Shown here: positions 23,437 through 30,983 of the stretch, piece after piece | Layout of the letters: every line of letters starts with the position of its first letter | Numbering within the stretch: position 1 is the stretch's first letter | Notes under the pieces: model-generated | What the model was told of the DNA's origin: nothing | The model's database searches: none | What the model saw: only the letters and a program-made list of their open reading frames with translations | Position numbers and translations under genes: made by a program | Origin: UBA2862 sp045658005 | GTDB lineage: Bacteria > Bacillota > Clostridia > Christensenellales > Aristaeellaceae | DNA length: 32,807 nt | Direction of reading: 5' to 3' | NCBI GenBank assembly: GCA_045658005.1 | Contig: JAZOUD010000008.1 | Coordinates: 1 to 32,807 of the forward strand

Positions 23437-23610
23437 TTAATATTTGCGCTTACGAGCAGCTTCAGCCTTCTTTTTACGCTTTACGCTGGGCTTTTCGTAA
23501 TGTTCCCTTTTCCGTGCTTCTGCGAGAATGCCATCACGAGCCGTCTTGCGCTTGAAACGACGCAGCGCGCTTTCCAATGATTCATTTTCCCGAATGCGTA
23601 CCTCGGACAT
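23437..23610 (-). CDS. rpsU: Ribosomal protein S21, 57 aa
   Basis: This is a small-subunit protein that helps the 3' end of 16S rRNA start translation. The ATG at 23610 follows GGGAGGG; in-frame codons upstream are not part of it. The sequence (MSEVRIRENESLESALRRFK, then the Arg/Lys-rich KPSVKRKKKAEAARKRKY-type tail) and length are typical. In Bacillota rpsU often lies behind prmA-rsmE-mtaB, as here with a HIT gene between, but it also has its own promoter and terminator. Confidence 0.97.
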   Translation of the reverse strand: MSEVRIRENESLESALRRFKRKTARDGILAEARKREHYEKPSVKRKKKAEAARKRKY

Positions 23611-23675
23611 GTGCTTTCCCTCCCCTCGCGATTGAATGGCATAGCCAATGTAGCATGGGGTTCGCCACAATGGTT

Positions 23676-23705
23676 ATTATACCGCATAAGGCATATACTC
23701 GTCAA
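23676..23705 (-). promoter_or_regulatory. Sigma-A promoter of rpsU
   Basis: TTGACG (23700-23705, minus strand) and TATAAT (23676-23681) with an 18-bp spacer, giving about 60 nt of leader. Confidence 0.8.
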
Positions 23706-23746
23706 CCCTTGAATGACTATGACCCAATTATTTAACCTATTCCACC

Positions 23747-24082
23747 TTACCCCATCCGCTCGGGCAGCTTCCTGCCGCCCATCAGGTGGACGTGCAGGTG
23801 GTTGACCGACTGGGCGCCGTCCCTGCCGCAGTTGCTGATGAGGCGGAAGCCGCTCTCGGCCACGCCCTCGCTGGCGGCGATCTGCTTGACGGCGTCGGTC
23901 AGGGCCGCGGCGGTCCCGGCGTCACATTGCAATATATTGTCCATGTGCTTCTTCGGCACCACCAGCACGTGCACCGGGGCCTGGGGGTTGATGTCGCGGA
24001 AGGCGTAGATCTTATCGTTCTCAAATACGGCGTTTCCGGGAATCTCCCCCGCGATGATCTTGCAAAACAGACAGTCGCTCAT
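23747..24082 (-). CDS. HIT-family nucleotide hydrolase (HinT-like), 111 aa
   Basis: The ATG at 24082 follows AGGAGGAAG. Residues 4-7 (CLFC) provide a zinc-type cysteine pair as in many HinT proteins. The histidine triad H95-L-H97-V-H99 with LMGG follows, and KHMDNI lies in the middle. HinT enzymes hydrolyse AMP-lysine-type phosphoramidates; the physiological substrate is not known here. The first 62 bases overlap the 3' end of mtaB in another frame, so its ribosome binding site lies within mtaB and translation is probably coupled. Confidence 0.94.
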   Translation of the reverse strand: MSDCLFCKIIAGEIPGNAVFENDKIYAFRDINPQAPVHVLVVPKKHMDNILQCDAGTAAALTDAVKQIAASEGVAESGFRLISNCGRDGAQSVNHLHVHLMGGRKLPERMG

Positions 24083-25394
24083 CGGTATCTTCCTCCTGTT
24101 CGTGTTCGATGACGGTACCGTGGGCCAGCGTGCCCTCCGCGCCGTCGATGCGCACCCGGCACAGCTCACCGGGCCGGGCCGCCGCCCGCACGCGCACGTA
24201 CTGGCCGGTGTAGCCCTCGCTCAGCCCCTCGCCCGCGGCCTGCTCAAACAGCACCTGCTGGCAGGTGCCCACCAGTCCTTGGACGAAGCGCCGCTCCAAT
24301 TGGTTCCCCACTTCGATCAATTTCTTTGTCCGGGCCCGCCGGGTGGCCTCGTCCACCTGGTCCGGCATGGCGTCGGCCACGGTGCCCTTGCGCCGGGAGT
24401 AGGGAAACACGTGGATGCGGGCCAGGCGGATATCCTGTACGAAGTCCAGCGTCTCGGCAAATTCCGCCTCCGTCTCGCCGGGAAAGCCGGTGATCACGTC
24501 GGTGGTCACGGCGCAGTCGGGCATGTACCGCCGCAGCGTCTCAACGGCCTGGCGGTATTCCCCGGGCGTGTAGCGGCGACGCATGCGCTTGAGCACCCCC
24601 GCGCTGCCGGATTGCAGCGACAGGTGGAACTGGCGCATCAGCCCCGGCAGTTCGGACGCGGCCCGGGCGAAGTCCTCCGTCACCGTCACCGGCTCCAACG
24701 AGCCCAGGCGCACCCGGCGCACCCCCGGCGCGCCGTGCACGGCGCAAATGGCGTCCATCAGGGTATCGTTCGTCTCCCTGCCGTAGCTGGCCAGGTGGAT
24801 GCCCGTGACCACGATCTCCCGATACCCGGCCTCACCCAGCCGCGCGGCCTCGGCGGCCACGGCCTCCAGGGGCATCGAGCGTACCGGCCCGCGGACGCTG
24901 GGAATGATGCAGTAGCTGCAATACCGGTCGCAGCCCTCCTGGATCTTCATGGTGGCCCGGGTCTTGCCCTCGTGGCGGGAGATGAACAGGCTCTCAAACC
25001 CCGCGCCCTTCAGGGGGCCCACGGCGTTCACGGTCTGCCCCGACGCCAGCGCCGATTCCAGCAGATCGACCACCTCGCCCCGGCGCTGCACCCCCAGCAC
25101 CAGCGCCACGTTGTCCATGGCGCAAAGGCGCTGCGCCTCCCGCTGGGCCAGGCAGCCGCAGACCACGATGGCGCAGCCGGGGTGCTCCCGGGCCACCCGT
25201 CGGATGGTCTTCAGCGACTTCTGGTCGCCGGTGCCGGTGACGGTGCAGGTATTGATCAGGTACACGTCGGCCTCGTCCTGAAACCCCACCGCCCGATACC
25301 CCGCCGCCTCGAAGCGCTCCAGCATGGCCTCGGTATCGTACTGGTTCACCTTGCAGCCGAGGGTGTAGGTGGCAATTGTCCTTTGCTTTTCCAC
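24021..25394 (-). CDS. mtaB: tRNA t6A37 methylthiotransferase MtaB, 457 aa
   Basis: This radical-SAM enzyme converts t6A at position 37 of tRNAs to ms2t6A. The UPF0004 domain has cysteines C14 (LGCKVNQYD), C50 (INTCTVT) and C81 (CGCLAQ) for the auxiliary cluster. The radical-SAM cluster is C155-x3-C159-x2-C162. A TRAM domain ends the protein. The start is a GTG behind GGAGCG. The last 20 or so residues are charged and are encoded where hinT-like coding begins; they may be a late extension through loss of an earlier stop. The gene lies 55 bp after rsmE with a perfect 18-bp palindrome between. Confidence 0.96.
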   Translation of the reverse strand: MEKQRTIATYTLGCKVNQYDTEAMLERFEAAGYRAVGFQDEADVYLINTCTVTGTGDQKSLKTIRRVAREHPGCAIVVCGCLAQREAQRLCAMDNVALVLGVQRRGEVVDLLESALASGQTVNAVGPLKGAGFESLFISRHEGKTRATMKIQEGCDRYCSYCIIPSVRGPVRSMPLEAVAAEAARLGEAGYREIVVTGIHLASYGRETNDTLMDAICAVHGAPGVRRVRLGSLEPVTVTEDFARAASELPGLMRQFHLSLQSGSAGVLKRMRRRYTPGEYRQAVETLRRYMPDCAVTTDVITGFPGETEAEFAETLDFVQDIRLARIHVFPYSRRKGTVADAMPDQVDEATRRARTKKLIEVGNQLERRFVQGLVGTCQQVLFEQAAGEGLSEGYTGQYVRVRAAARPGELCRVRIDGAEGTLAHGTVIEHEQEEDTDERLSVLQDHRGGDSRKRRI

Positions 25395-25412
25395 GTTTCA
25401 CGCTCCAATCCG

Positions 25413-25453
25413 GTAAATTCTGATTTGTCGCCCCGCGACAAATCAGAATTTAC
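25413..25453. repeat. Perfect palindromic copy of the gene-end repeat
   Basis: gtaaattctgatttgtcg (25413-25430) and its exact complement (25436-25453) form an 18-bp hairpin with a five-base loop. It sits between rsmE and mtaB and carries the TAA stop of rsmE on the minus strand. There is no T-run; it would form a stable hairpin in the polycistronic message. Confidence 0.85.
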
Positions 25454-26178
25454 ACGTCTCCCCACAGCTGCATGGCCAGCGCGGCGGAGACCACGGCGGC
25501 GGTCTCGGTGCGCAGTATGCGGGGGCCGAGGGTGACGCACTGCCCCCCGGCGGCGGTCATATCGTCGATCTCGTCGACGGTGATGCCGCCCTCCGGGCCG
25601 ACGACGATGCCGATGTCCCGGGCGTCGGGATTCAGGGCAAATACGTCCTTCAGCCGCGTGCCGCCGGCCTCCTCCCAGGGGATCAGCAGCAGGTCGTGGG
25701 CGGCCATCGCCCGAAGGGCCGCGCGCCAGTCCATCGGCGCGGCGACCTGCAGGGGTCTGCCCCGTCCGCACTGCTTGGCGGCCTCCCGGGCGATCTTCTC
25801 CAGCCGCTCCCGGCGCTTTTCGCCATCCTTTCCGTCCAGCTTCGCCACGCAGCGCGCCATCCGCACGGGCGCCAGCGCCGCCGCGCCCAGCTCCGTCAGC
25901 TTCTGGGCGATGAAGTCCAGCTTGTCGGCCTTCGGCAGGCCTTCGTACACGGTCAGGCGCACCGGGGCCTCGTTGTCCCTCAGCGGCTCCAGCAGGTTCA
26001 CCCGGACGCTGCCACCGTCGATGTCGCCGATCTCCCCCCGCCAGCGTCGCCCCGCGCCGTCCATGGCGCAAACCTCGTCCCCAGACCGCAGGCGCAGCAC
26101 CATCAGCGCGTGCCTGGCTTCCTCCGGGGGCAGCATGGCCGCACCGTCGACGGGGGAATCGATGTAAAAGCTGTGCAT
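25450..26178 (-). CDS. rsmE: 16S rRNA (uracil1498-N3)-methyltransferase RsmE, 242 aa
   Basis: RsmE is a SPOUT-fold enzyme that methylates U1498 of 16S rRNA in the decoding region. The N-terminal PUA-like domain carries HALMVLRLRSGDEV. The C-terminal knot domain shows KLDFIAQKLTELG, RMARCVAK and the SAM-binding block IGIVVGPEGGIT, then LGPRILRTETA. Length is normal. The ATG at 26178 lies five bases past the prmA stop, with GAGGAAG upstream inside prmA. The stop codon is contributed by the palindromic repeat. Confidence 0.96.
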   Translation of the reverse strand: MHSFYIDSPVDGAAMLPPEEARHALMVLRLRSGDEVCAMDGAGRRWRGEIGDIDGGSVRVNLLEPLRDNEAPVRLTVYEGLPKADKLDFIAQKLTELGAAALAPVRMARCVAKLDGKDGEKRRERLEKIAREAAKQCGRGRPLQVAAPMDWRAALRAMAAHDLLLIPWEEAGGTRLKDVFALNPDARDIGIVVGPEGGITVDEIDDMTAAGGQCVTLGPRILRTETAAVVSAALAMQLWGDV

Positions 26179-26183
26179 ATTGT

Positions 26184-27128
26184 TTATCTCTTCCTCGCCG
26201 CCACGGCGCACCACTCGCCCCTGATCAGCGCTTCCAGCACCTCGAAGCGGGCCTCTGCCAGTGCCTTCAGCACGTCATCGCGGCGCTCCACGGAGATGCC
26301 GGAGCAGATGAAAATGCCGCCTTCGACGATCCGCTGGCGCACAGGTTTGGCCAGCATGATGGAGACGTCGGAGATGATGTTGGCGATCACCACGTCGGCG
26401 GTCTCCTGCACAACCTCCAGCAGGTCGCCGCAGCGCGTCTCGATCACGTCCCCAAAGCCGTTGATCCGGGCGTTCTCCGCCGCCACGCGCACGGCGATGG
26501 CGTCCAGGTCGGTGGCCAGAACAGGCTTTGCCCCCATGTGAGCCGCCGCGATGGCCAGTATGCCGGTGCCGGTGCCGATGTCGATCACCCGATCGCAGGG
26601 CTTCACATACTTCTCCACCAGCTCCACGCACATGCCCGTGGTCTCGTGGGAGCCCGTGCCGAAGGCCATGCCGGGGTCGATCACGATCTCGTGGTCTCCC
26701 GGCCGGAGGTCCACCGCCTCCCAACTGGGCCGGACGACCATGTGGGCGCCCAGCCGGTAGGGCTTGAAGGCGGCCTTCCAGCTCTCAGTCCAGTCCTGCT
26801 CGGCCACGTCGTGGCGCAGTGTCTCCAGCTTGCCCAGGTCCATGCCCAGGTCCATGCCCTTCAAACGGCGCAGCTCGCTTTCGATGTAGGCGATGCGGTC
26901 GGGCAGCCGGTCGTCGACCTCGAAATAGCCCGTCACCTTCACGTCGTCGCCGATGCGCTCGGCAATGGCCTCGTCGATGATGTCCCAGCGGCCCTCGGGG
27001 CGCTGGTTCGCGGCCACGTCGTTCTTATCCTCGATCATCGTGCCGTTGCTGCCCGCGTCCTCCAGCACCTGGGAGATCAGCTCGGAGCCCTGGGTGGTCG
27101 TCAGCACCGTATATTCCATCCAATTCAT
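26184..27128 (-). CDS. prmA: Ribosomal protein L11 methyltransferase PrmA, 314 aa
   Basis: PrmA trimethylates several amino groups of ribosomal protein L11. The N-terminal substrate-binding domain (to about 140) is followed by FGTGSHETT, the SAM motif VIDIGTGTGILAIAA, acidic ATDLD, and VIANIISDV in place of the catalytic NPPY-like loop, as in known PrmA proteins. The ATG has AGAGG upstream. In many Bacillota it follows dnaK-dnaJ; here those genes are absent and a mannosyltransferase gene lies upstream. It begins the prmA-rsmE-mtaB-HIT run; no separate promoter is obvious in the 59-bp gap. Confidence 0.96.
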   Translation of the reverse strand: MNWMEYTVLTTTQGSELISQVLEDAGSNGTMIEDKNDVAANQRPEGRWDIIDEAIAERIGDDVKVTGYFEVDDRLPDRIAYIESELRRLKGMDLGMDLGKLETLRHDVAEQDWTESWKAAFKPYRLGAHMVVRPSWEAVDLRPGDHEIVIDPGMAFGTGSHETTGMCVELVEKYVKPCDRVIDIGTGTGILAIAAAHMGAKPVLATDLDAIAVRVAAENARINGFGDVIETRCGDLLEVVQETADVVIANIISDVSIMLAKPVRQRIVEGGIFICSGISVERRDDVLKALAEARFEVLEALIRGEWCAVAARKR

Positions 27129-27165
27129 AAATAATAACCTCTGTCAAGTATGATTTGCACCATCA

Positions 27166-27192
27166 CCTAAAACCTAAAACCCAAAACCTAAT
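27166..27192. repeat. Telomere-like run cctaaaacctaaaaccc
   Basis: Read on the minus strand this is ttaggttttgggttttagg and so on, a run of (T)TAGG/TTTTGGG heptamer-like units directly after the TAG stop of the mannosyltransferase gene. A longer relative lies at 31211-31245. Confidence 0.75.
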
Positions 27193-28528
27193 AAACCTTC
27201 CCCAGCCACAGCCCGATCCAGGTCATGTAGGCCAGCAGGGCGCACTCCGCCACCAGCAGGATGACGAAGCCCCGTCGGCGCTTCGGGATGTCCGCCAGCA
27301 TCGGGTACAGCGCGTAGTTGCAGGCGGCATAGCGCGGCCCGCTGAGCAGCCAGGTGGGAGCGAACGAAACATAGTGGTAGACCAGCGTATAGGCCACGTC
27401 CCCCGGCCTCTGCCGCTTCCGTCGCCACAGCACCAGCAGCGGCACGGCCACCAGCAGCAAAAGCTGGGGCCGCCACACCCCCATCTGGTAGAAGTGATCG
27501 TCGTAGAGTACCGAATTATACAGGCAATACTGGAACGTGTTGCCCAGGTGGCCGAACTCCTGGTACCAGTGCTCCCGCTGGAACACCATGAACTGGGTCG
27601 CGTTGCCGAACAGGTGCCAGTTGAGGCTCAGGTAGCCCAGGAAGCCCAGGCTGACCGGCAGCACCTTCAGCACGCTCACTATGATCCAGCGGGCGTACTC
27701 CCCGGGGGCGACGGGGGTTTCCTGGTCCCCGCGCTTTTCCCGGCAGTCCCGCAGCAGCTCCCAGAAGATCGGTATCGCCGTGGCCATGCCCAGTAGCCGC
27801 GCCCCGGAGGCCAGCGCCCCGAACAGCACCGCCAGGCCGAAGCGCCGCCTTCGGGCGAACAGCACCGCCAGCAGCGTCACCAGCAAAAACGCGGATTCCG
27901 AATAGGTGATGGAGAAGAAATAGGTCATCGGGCAGAACATCAGCAGCAGCATGGCCCGCCGGCCCAGCGTGGGGCCGCCGTCGATCTCCGCCAGCCGGTA
28001 CATGGCCGCCCCGCAGCCCACCAGCGCCGCGTTCGACACGATCAGGCCCGCCGCCGTGGAGGAGATGCCCGTCATCAGCGTCAGGCACCGGGCGAGCATC
28101 GGATAGAACGGGAAGAACACGATGAACAGCCGCGCCTCGCCCTCGGCGACGTACCCGTTGTCGATGATGTCCAGGTAGTGGCGGGCGTCCCAGGGAAACA
28201 GGTTTTCCCAGAGCGCGCCGAAGAAGCCCGACAGGTGCTTTTCCGTGATCCAGTAGCCCACCGCGCACACCAGCACCACCAGCAGCCGGGACAGCGCGAA
28301 GGCGACGAGCACCTCGCCCATCAGCCTTCGACGCGAAGCAAGCCCTTCAGGGCGAAGCGAAGCCAGTCCTTCAGGGCGCCGGGAGACGGGCGCGTCGATC
28401 GCCGGCGCGGGCCCGGGGGCCGGCTTCAGGGCGGAAATAAAATAACGGGGCACCTCTGTAGCGGTCAGGACCACATAGCACGCCATCACCACCCAGCCCA
28501 GCCACCTGCCGATCGTATCCAGGTCCAC
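27188..28528 (-). CDS. PIG-V-type membrane mannosyltransferase, 446 aa
   Basis: The start is the GTG at 28528, behind GGGAGGTG. Earlier in-frame codons lie within the promoter (28568-28597) and cannot be translated from that transcript. The protein has about ten transmembrane helices. The early extracytosolic loop with WDARHYLDIIDNGY and FFPFYPMLAR resembles the acidic catalytic loop of PIG-V/GT-C mannosyltransferases, which use lipid-linked sugar. A probable role in cell-envelope glycans is inferred. Residues just before the second helix hold a duplicated RPEGLAS unit encoded by a repeat that also occurs between genes (see findings). The stop abuts a telomere-like run. Confidence 0.85.
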   Translation of the reverse strand: MDLDTIGRWLGWVVMACYVVLTATEVPRYFISALKPAPGPAPAIDAPVSRRPEGLASLRPEGLASRRRLMGEVLVAFALSRLLVVLVCAVGYWITEKHLSGFFGALWENLFPWDARHYLDIIDNGYVAEGEARLFIVFFPFYPMLARCLTLMTGISSTAAGLIVSNAALVGCGAAMYRLAEIDGGPTLGRRAMLLLMFCPMTYFFSITYSESAFLLVTLLAVLFARRRRFGLAVLFGALASGARLLGMATAIPIFWELLRDCREKRGDQETPVAPGEYARWIIVSVLKVLPVSLGFLGYLSLNWHLFGNATQFMVFQREHWYQEFGHLGNTFQYCLYNSVLYDDHFYQMGVWRPQLLLLVAVPLLVLWRRKRQRPGDVAYTLVYHYVSFAPTWLLSGPRYAACNYALYPMLADIPKRRRGFVILLVAECALLAYMTWIGLWLGKVY

Positions 28529-28567
28529 CGGACGACACCTCCCGTCGGAATACACAAAGTCCAGTCT

Positions 28568-28597
28568 ATTATAGCACTTTTGCGCGGGCAGCGTCAA
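28568..28597 (-). promoter_or_regulatory. Promoter of the mannosyltransferase gene
   Basis: TTGACG (28592-28597, minus strand), 18-bp spacer, TATAAT (28568-28573). It fixes the transcript start near 28560 and so rules out longer N-termini. Confidence 0.8.
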
Positions 28598-28655
28598 GGG
28601 CGGGGGTTGTCTCGATCACTGCAATAGTTTCGGCCGTGCGCTTGCATACATTTCC

Positions 28656-28684
28656 TTGACGTACCTGGTTAACTGATGTATAAT
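28656..28684 (+). promoter_or_regulatory. Promoter of the three-repeat helical protein gene
   Basis: TTGACG (28656-28661), 17-bp spacer, TATAAT (28679-28684). AAAGGAG and the ATG at 28735 follow. Confidence 0.85.
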
Positions 28685-28734
28685 ACTGCCAGTTGGCGCG
28701 ATGGACACCGCGCAGGTGAAAGGAGTTTTATCAG

Positions 28735-29025
28735 ATGAACGAAGATCTGAACAAAGTGATCGAGAATGTTAAGAGCAAGGTGCAGGAGGTCCTGGACAAG
28801 ACCGACGCCGACGAAAAAATCGTGGAGGCCGTGAAGGACATCCCCGGCAAGGTGCAGGCACTGCTGGACAAGACCGACGTTGACGAAAAGGCCGTGGAGG
28901 CCGTGAAGGGCATCCCCGGCAAGCTGCAGGCGCTGCTGGACAAGACCGACATCGACGAGAAGATCGTGGACGGCGCAAAAAACCTGACCGGCAAGTTTGG
29001 AGAGTTCCTGAAGGGAAAGGAATAG
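28735..29025 (+). CDS. Small protein made of three 24-residue helical repeats, 96 aa
   Basis: After a 15-residue lead, residues 16-39, 40-63 and 64-87 are three copies of a 24-residue unit with the pattern VQALLDKTDVDEKAVEAVKG then IPGK. The repeats are also clear in DNA as 72-bp units (28780-28995). Each unit would form an amphipathic helix broken at IPGK. There are no cysteines, no signal peptide and no hydrophobic segment, and the protein is rich in Lys, Asp and Glu. A strong promoter and AAAGGAG site suggest high expression. It recalls YtxH-like, LEA-like or apolipoprotein-like helical proteins only in general character. I do not recognise the family. Confidence 0.85.
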   Translation: MNEDLNKVIENVKSKVQEVLDKTDADEKIVEAVKDIPGKVQALLDKTDVDEKAVEAVKGIPGKLQALLDKTDIDEKIVDGAKNLTGKFGEFLKGKE

Positions 29026-29041
29026 AACCCTGATTGACTTT

Positions 29042-29067
29042 GGTTTTGCCGCCCCGGCGGCAAAACC
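29042..29067 (+). terminator. Hairpin after the three-repeat protein gene
   Basis: ggttttgccgcc and ggcggcaaaacc form a perfect 12-bp stem with a two-base loop, with an outer aaccct/agggtt pair (29027-29032/29068-29073). No T-run follows; the next promoter begins at once at 29072. Confidence 0.65.
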
Positions 29068-29071
29068 AGGG

Positions 29072-29101
29072 TTGACATTCCCCCGCTCCGTCTGCTATAA
29101 T
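29072..29101 (+). promoter_or_regulatory. Consensus promoter of the ABC-F gene
   Basis: TTGACA (29072-29077) and TATAAT (29096-29101), both perfect, with an 18-bp spacer. Confidence 0.87.
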
Positions 29102-29312
29102 GCACCCATCCGATGAAAGGCAGGTATACACCCACTGATGAAGATCCGCAGCTGACATCCGGCGAGAAAAATGGCCCCTGTTCTGTGAAGAGGGGTTTAA
29201 TTTTGCCGCCGCGTGGAGGTTGCGTTTTTTCACGGCCGGACGCCCATGGCGTTCGCGGTGGCATTGCCGTTCGGCTTTTTGCGCTCCTCCCCGGCGGGAA
29301 GGAGTGTTTTTC
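29102..29312 (+). promoter_or_regulatory. About 205-nt leader of the ABC-F gene with attenuator-like hairpin
   Basis: The transcript would start near 29108, leaving a long leader. It has two possible short reading frames: an ATG at 29113, and ATG 29138 to TGA 29155 (MKIRS) behind AAAGGCAGG. A terminator-like hairpin cccct-ttc/gaa-agggg (29175-29195) with the T-rich tail tttaatttt follows. Further T-runs lie at about 29226-29231 and 29275-29279. Several antibiotic-resistance ABC-F genes are induced by ribosome-stalling attenuation in such leaders; that use here is inferred. Confidence 0.5.
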
Positions 29313-30983
29313 ATGTCCAGAATCTTATTGGAAGCAAACCACATTTCAAAATCCTACGGCGAACAGGTCGTGTTGAACGTCGACCAGTTGCACATATACG
29401 ACGGTGAGCGGGTGGCGCTGGTGGGCGAAAACGGCGCGGGAAAGTCCACGCTGCTGGCGATACTCGCCGGCGAGCTGGCCCCGGACGGCGGCACGGTGCG
29501 GCGCTATGCCCCGACGGCGCTAATCCGCCAATCCGGGGACACCCGGCACGAGGCCAACGCCCGGCTCGCCTCGGAATTCCGCACGCCCGACGCCCGGGAG
29601 GGGCTCTCCGGAGGTGAGCAGACCCGTCGGCGCATCGCGGGAGCGCTGTCCTCGGACGCGCCGCTGCTGCTGGCCGACGAGCCCACCACCGACCTGGACG
29701 CCCCCGGCATCGCCCGCCTGCAAAATCGCCTGGCGGCGCACACCGGCGCGCTGGTGCTCGTCTCCCACGACCGGGCGCTGCTTCAGGCGCTGTGCAACCG
29801 GGTGCTGTATCTGGAGGACGGCAGGCTGACGGATTTTCCCGGCGGCTACGCCGACTGGCAGGCCGAGCAGGTGCGCCAGCGTGAGCGACAGCAGTTCGAA
29901 TACGACCAGTACCGCGCGGAACAGGCGCGGCTGCGCTCAGCGATGCAGAAGAAGGCCGAGTGGGCCGCCTCGGTCAGGAAGGCCCCGAAGCGCATGGGCA
30001 ACAGCGAGGCGCGGCTGCACACCCATGAATACACCAACGCCGTGCTTGCCCAGAGCCACGCCAGGAAGGTGCTGGAGGGTCGCATGGCCCGACTGGAGCG
30101 GAAGGAGCGTCCCCGGGACCTGCCGGATATCCGCATGGCGCTGGGCGTGGCCCATCCCATCGCAGCGAAGACGGCCCTGGCCGTGCGCTGCAAGCAGCTG
30201 ACGGCCGGCGGCCGGACGCTGCTGGCCGGATCGGAATTCACATTGCCCACCGGCACGCGCACGGCGCTGCTGGGTGAAAACGGCTGCGGCAAGACCACGC
30301 TGCTGCGGGCATTGACAGGCAACCCCTCCCCCGGCACCCGCTTCACCGGCGCCGTTCGACTGAACCCGGAGGCCCGGGTCGGCGTCTTCGACCAGGACCA
30401 TGCAAGGGCGCTGCGCTTTGACGACACCGCGCTGGAACACGCCCGTTCCGATTCACCCCACCCGGAAGCCACGGCCCGGACGGTGCTGGCCCGGCTGAAT
30501 CTGCGGGGCGACAGCGTATTCAAGCCGGTGCGGGTGCTCTCCGGCGGCGAGCGGGCCAAGGTCGCGTTGGCAAGGCTGCTGCTCTCCGATTCCAACCTGC
30601 TTATACTGGACGAGCCCACCAACCACCTGGACCTGTTCACGATGCAGGCCCTCGAGGCGCTGCTGGCGGGCTACGGCGGCACGCTGCTGTTCGTCAGCCA
30701 CGACCGCGCCCTCGTCCGCGCCGTCGCCACCCGGGTGCTGACCTTCGACAAGGGCCGCGTTTCCACCTTCGAGGGAACCCTTGACGAGATGGAGGCCGAT
30801 GCCAGCCGTGACCGCGCCGCCGAAGCCGCGCGGCTTCAAATCTCCACCCTCGAGATGCGCCTGGCCGCCCTGGCCGGACGAATGGCCGCGCCGCGAAAGG
30901 GCGACAATCCCCAGGCACTGGCCAAGGAGTACGACGCCCTCGCCAAGGCGCTGAATGAGATGAAGGGAAATTCTGATTTGTAG
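29313..30983 (+). CDS. ABC-F ribosomal-protection-like ATPase, 556 aa
   Basis: The ATG at 29313 follows AAGGAG. The protein has two ABC domains and no membrane part: Walker A GENGAGKST and signature LSGGEQT in the first, GENGCGKTT and LSGGERAKV in the second, with DEPTTDLD and DEPTNHLD Walker B motifs. The linker between carries KAPKRMGNSEARLH, a block found in the Vga/Lsa/VmlR/CplR group that dislodges antibiotics from the ribosomal peptidyl-transferase centre. A role in lincosamide, streptogramin or pleuromutilin protection is therefore plausible but not shown; housekeeping ABC-F proteins look similar. The C-terminus is helical. The last residues (GNSDL) and the TAG stop come from the gene-end repeat. 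Confidence 0.93.
   Translation: MSRILLEANHISKSYGEQVVLNVDQLHIYDGERVALVGENGAGKSTLLAILAGELAPDGGTVRRYAPTALIRQSGDTRHEANARLASEFRTPDAREGLSGGEQTRRRIAGALSSDAPLLLADEPTTDLDAPGIARLQNRLAAHTGALVLVSHDRALLQALCNRVLYLEDGRLTDFPGGYADWQAEQVRQRERQQFEYDQYRAEQARLRSAMQKKAEWAASVRKAPKRMGNSEARLHTHEYTNAVLAQSHARKVLEGRMARLERKERPRDLPDIRMALGVAHPIAAKTALAVRCKQLTAGGRTLLAGSEFTLPTGTRTALLGENGCGKTTLLRALTGNPSPGTRFTGAVRLNPEARVGVFDQDHARALRFDDTALEHARSDSPHPEATARTVLARLNLRGDSVFKPVRVLSGGERAKVALARLLLSDSNLLILDEPTNHLDLFTMQALEALLAGYGGTLLFVSHDRALVRAVATRVLTFDKGRVSTFEGTLDEMEADASRDRAAEAARLQISTLEMRLAALAGRMAAPRKGDNPQALAKEYDALAKALNEMKGNSDL

Noticed and set aside
29113..29376. An 87-codon frame in the ABC-F leader
   Set aside because: It runs past the true ABC-F start in another frame. 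At most its first codons could act as a leader peptide, which is noted with the leader.
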